Positions 61,618 through 64,000 of a DNA stretch of 64,000 nucleotides are shown piece after piece. The position numbers and the translations under genes were made by a program. Under the pieces are notes generated by a model that was not told where the DNA came from, did no database searches, and saw only the letters and a program-made list of their open reading frames with translations. How positions within the stretch are numbered: position 1 is the stretch's first letter; every line of letters starts with the position of its first letter. The DNA is taken from positions 9,783 through 73,782 of the forward strand of contig JBGCFQ010000010.1 of assembly GCA_045106985.1 (NCBI GenBank), read 5' to 3'. Source of the DNA: JAUIET01 sp045106985 (lineage in GTDB: Bacteria; Pseudomonadota; Gammaproteobacteria; Pseudomonadales; JAUIET01).

Positions 61618-63102
61618 ATGCAGGCTTTTAAGCACCGATTTCACCACACAGTGGCCGCTGCTATGTTCAGCAGCAACCTGGCTTTTATGGGTGCGGTTGT
61701 AGGCATGGTAGGGCTTTCCGGGGCTGTAATACCGAAGGCCAATGCACAAGAAGCGGCAATAGACGCCGAGCAGCAAGCCGAAGACGCAAAAAACGCGGCT
61801 GCAGAATTACTGCCCTTAGAAGACCTGCAAATGTTCACCAGTGTGTTTGGCCAAATTAGAGCCAAGTATGTTGAAGAAATTGACGACAGCACCTTGCTAC
61901 GCAACGCCATCAAAGGAATGTTAGAAGGGCTAGACCCGCACAGCACGTATCTCGACAGTGACTCCTTTGCCGACCTACAGGAAAGCACCAGCGGCGAGTT
62001 TGGCGGACTGGGTATGGAAGTAGGCATGGAAAATGGCTTTGTTAAAGTCATTGCACCCATCGACGACACACCTGCGCAGAAAGCCGGCGTTATGTCGGGC
62101 GACCTGATCATCAAATTAGATAACCACGCTGTAAAAGGCTTAACCTTGCAAGAGTCGGTAAACCTGATGCGCGGCAAGCCAGGTACAGATATTGACTTAA
62201 CCATTGTGCGTGAAGGCGGGCCACCGTTTGTGCTTACACTTAGCCGCGCGGTAATTGAAGTTAAGTCTGTGCGCACCCGTATGCTGGAAGACAACTACGG
62301 CTACCTGCGTATTGCCCAGTTTCAGGCTAACACTGGCGCCGGGGCTGGCAAGGCCATTGCGAAAATGCGCGACGAAAACCCTGAACTTGAAGGACTAATT
62401 CTAGACCTGCGCAACAACCCAGGTGGGGTTTTGCAAGCTGCCGTGGAAATTACCGACCTGTTTATCGACAATGGCACAATTGTGTACACCGAAGGACGCA
62501 GCAGCATTGTAGAAAGCCGTTTTTCATCACGCAGCAAAGATCAAACCGACGGCTTGCCATTAGTTGTATTGGTTAACGGTGGCTCGGCCTCGGCGTCAGA
62601 GATTGTGGCCGGCGCATTACAAGACCACCAACGCGCCGTTATTGTCGGCACCAAAACATTTGGTAAGGGGTCTGTACAAAGCGTGCTGCCGCTGTCGAAC
62701 GAGCACGGCATGAAGCTAACAACCGCCTTATATTTTACACCCAATGGCCGATCTATTCAGGCACAGGGCATTGAACCAGACATTGAAGTTAAGCGCGCTA
62801 AAATAACCACCGTAAAGCCAAACATTCTTGCCATGCGCGAAGCAGACCTTAACCGACGCCTAGACAATGGCAATAGCAAAGGCGCAGACTCAAAAGACAA
62901 TGACGCGAAAGCTACAGAAGACAAGCAGGAACAAAACGGCGCGGATGACACTTCATTAGCCGGCCGTGACAACCAGCTGTACGAAGCGCTGAACATGCTA
63001 AAAAGCATGAGCCTATTGAACAGGGCCAAAGCAACGCTTAAACCAAAAATGAACACTGAGGCTGCCAAGGATATGGCGGCCGCAACTCCCGCTAAGGAGT
63101 GA
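61618..63102 (+). CDS. S41 family carboxy-terminal processing peptidase (CtpA-like)
   Basis: The 494 residues have a signal or anchor segment (SSNLAFMGAVVGMVGLSGAV), then a PDZ domain (about 115-190). The S41 catalytic core follows, with the Ser in VLVNGGSASASEIVAGAL and the Lys in GTKTFGKGSVQSVLPL. The C-terminus (about 405-494) is charged and low in complexity (Lys/Asp/Ala-rich). The family cleaves periplasmic protein tails. The gene lies in the envC gene group. Confidence 0.95.
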   Translation: MQAFKHRFHHTVAAAMFSSNLAFMGAVVGMVGLSGAVIPKANAQEAAIDAEQQAEDAKNAAAELLPLEDLQMFTSVFGQIRAKYVEEIDDSTLLRNAIKGMLEGLDPHSTYLDSDSFADLQESTSGEFGGLGMEVGMENGFVKVIAPIDDTPAQKAGVMSGDLIIKLDNHAVKGLTLQESVNLMRGKPGTDIDLTIVREGGPPFVLTLSRAVIEVKSVRTRMLEDNYGYLRIAQFQANTGAGAGKAIAKMRDENPELEGLILDLRNNPGGVLQAAVEITDLFIDNGTIVYTEGRSSIVESRFSSRSKDQTDGLPLVVLVNGGSASASEIVAGALQDHQRAVIVGTKTFGKGSVQSVLPLSNEHGMKLTTALYFTPNGRSIQAQGIEPDIEVKRAKITTVKPNILAMREADLNRRLDNGNSKGADSKDNDAKATEDKQEQNGADDTSLAGRDNQLYEALNMLKSMSLLNRAKATLKPKMNTEAAKDMAAATPAKE

Positions 63103-63135
63103 TACTAAAAGGATTTATACAGGATACAAGGTAGT

Positions 63136-63924
63136 ATGTTTCGTTCTTCTTTTTTTCAGAGCGCAGCGCTGCTGTTTACAGTGCTCGTTAACAGCTTTGC
63201 GTACGCCGAGCTTACGCCCGCTATTGTTCTCATTATTGACGACCTGGGCAATAACCGCCAAGACAGCATGCGCGCTGTGGCATTGAGTGGTGACGTTACC
63301 TGCGCCATTTTGCCACACACTCCGCACGCAAAAACTATTGCTGTTGAAGCGCAAAGGCTTGGTAAAGAAGTGATTGTGCATGTGCCAATGAGCAGCGTTC
63401 ATGGCCGCAACACAGGCCCTGGTGGCTTAAACGAAGTGCAAAGCAAACAGAATTTTGTGCAGATGCTGAATTCTAATTTAGGGGCGGTGCCCTATGCTCG
63501 TGGCGTAAACAACCACATGGGCAGCGCGCTAACCCAAAACGACGACATGATGAGCCTGATGATGTCTGTGTTGTCTGAACACGAGCTGTATTTTATAGAC
63601 AGCCGCACCTCATCTAAAACAGTAGCGGCAAACATGGCTGGGCTACACAATATCAAGCACCTTAGCCGTGACATCTTTCTCGACAACTCGCCAACCATTG
63701 ACGACATTCATATTCAATTTCAAAAGTTACTTAGGGCGGCCAGGTCACGCGGTGTGGCGGTCGGCATCGGTCACCCCTATCCCGCCACTTTAGAGTATCT
63801 TGAGACGGTATTACCGACGCTGGAAGCAACCGAACAAATACGCATAATACGCGGCAGCGAGGCCATCGCCCAGCGCTACCCGCAGCCACAAACGAAACTG
63901 GCACTAAAACCCCTCGACAAATAA
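63136..63924 (+). CDS. Divergent polysaccharide deacetylase (YibQ-like)
   Basis: The 262 residues have a signal peptide (SAALLFTVLVNSFAYAE). The divergent NodB-type deacetylase fold follows, with IVLIIDDLGNNRQDSMRA, CAILPHTPHAKTIAVEAQR, VIVHVPMSS and AVGIGHPYPATLEYL. The Asp pair and His fit metal binding, though enzymatic activity of this family is unproven. It is the last gene of the gpmI-envC-ctp group; the remaining 76 bases hold no gene. Confidence 0.93.
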   Translation: MFRSSFFQSAALLFTVLVNSFAYAELTPAIVLIIDDLGNNRQDSMRAVALSGDVTCAILPHTPHAKTIAVEAQRLGKEVIVHVPMSSVHGRNTGPGGLNEVQSKQNFVQMLNSNLGAVPYARGVNNHMGSALTQNDDMMSLMMSVLSEHELYFIDSRTSSKTVAANMAGLHNIKHLSRDIFLDNSPTIDDIHIQFQKLLRAARSRGVAVGIGHPYPATLEYLETVLPTLEATEQIRIIRGSEAIAQRYPQPQTKLALKPLDK

Positions 63925-64000
63925 TAAGTCGCTGATTTCGCTCATATAATCCTTTCTAAGCGCTTTTACTTTACCGCAGACAAGCGGTTAGACCAACGGC

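Overview
The window reads as a chromosomal segment of a free-living, probably marine, gammaproteobacterium. Supporting this are a glnA / DUF4124 / ntrB / ntrC block, cmoA-cmoB, thiI, typA, and the secB-grxC-rhodanese / gpmI-envC-ctpA-polysaccharide-deacetylase neighbourhood, an order typical of Gammaproteobacteria. A large TonB receptor, several SnoaL/START/DUF1214-type proteins and scattered flavin, Rieske and SDR oxidoreductases suggest a heterotroph that degrades hydrophobic or aromatic (perhaps steroid-like) compounds. I cannot place it below class. I see no prophage, insertion sequence, integron or CRISPR array.

Layout. 1-8.2 kb: the N-terminal part of an RND/MMPL exporter, a small Zn-ribbon protein, an HhH-GPD DNA glycosylase, a PAP2 phosphatase, an M48-TPR lipoprotein, an OmpA lipoprotein and a DUF4139 protein. 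8.2-17.2 kb: a luciferase-like oxidoreductase, an Old-Yellow-Enzyme/FadH-type reductase, a CBS protein, a SnoaL-like protein, a PAPS-reductase-like protein, a SixA-like phosphatase, an MFS exporter, a Rieske oxygenase alpha subunit and a START protein. 17.2-22 kb: an Na+/H+ antiporter, a tightly overlapping four-gene redox operon (two tiny membrane proteins, a ferric-reductase/Rieske fusion and a Cys-motif membrane-anchored protein), the remains of a Rieske-glutamate-synthase-like gene broken by an internal deletion, and a YHS protein. 22-29.5 kb: a YugP-type protease, a LysR regulator, a DUF1214 protein, a DUF188 protein, a TonB receptor and a GNAT enzyme. 29.6-30.05 kb: tRNA-Arg(TCG), preceded by three tandem copies of its own 5' half. 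30-41.5 kb: patatin, an XRE/MmyB-type regulator, a VOC protein, a J-domain/Zn/PilZ fusion, an SDR, cmoB-cmoA, YgiQ and an HsaA-like flavin monooxygenase. 41.7-51.8 kb: a LysR regulator, an alkyltransferase-like protein, a coiled-coil HhH protein plus BON-OmpA protein, typA, a GGDEF-EAL protein and thiI. 51.8-64 kb: the nitrogen-regulation block, trmL, secB-grxC-rhodanese, and gpmI, envC, ctpA and a YibQ-like deacetylase.

How the genes work together. The clearest circuit is nitrogen control: a sigma-54 promoter with two tandem NtrC-like sites lies upstream of glnA, and ntrB-ntrC lie downstream beyond a terminator. Three genes serve wobble or position-8 tRNA modification (cmoAB, thiI, trmL). 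Envelope maintenance is represented by the M48, OmpA, EnvC, CtpA and deacetylase proteins.

The most unusual items are the tRNA-Arg half-gene array, which sits between a good promoter and the intact tRNA; the internally deleted Rieske/glutamate-synthase gene next to an intact Rieske/ferric-reductase operon; and a J-domain cochaperone that carries an intact PilZ (c-di-GMP-binding) signature.
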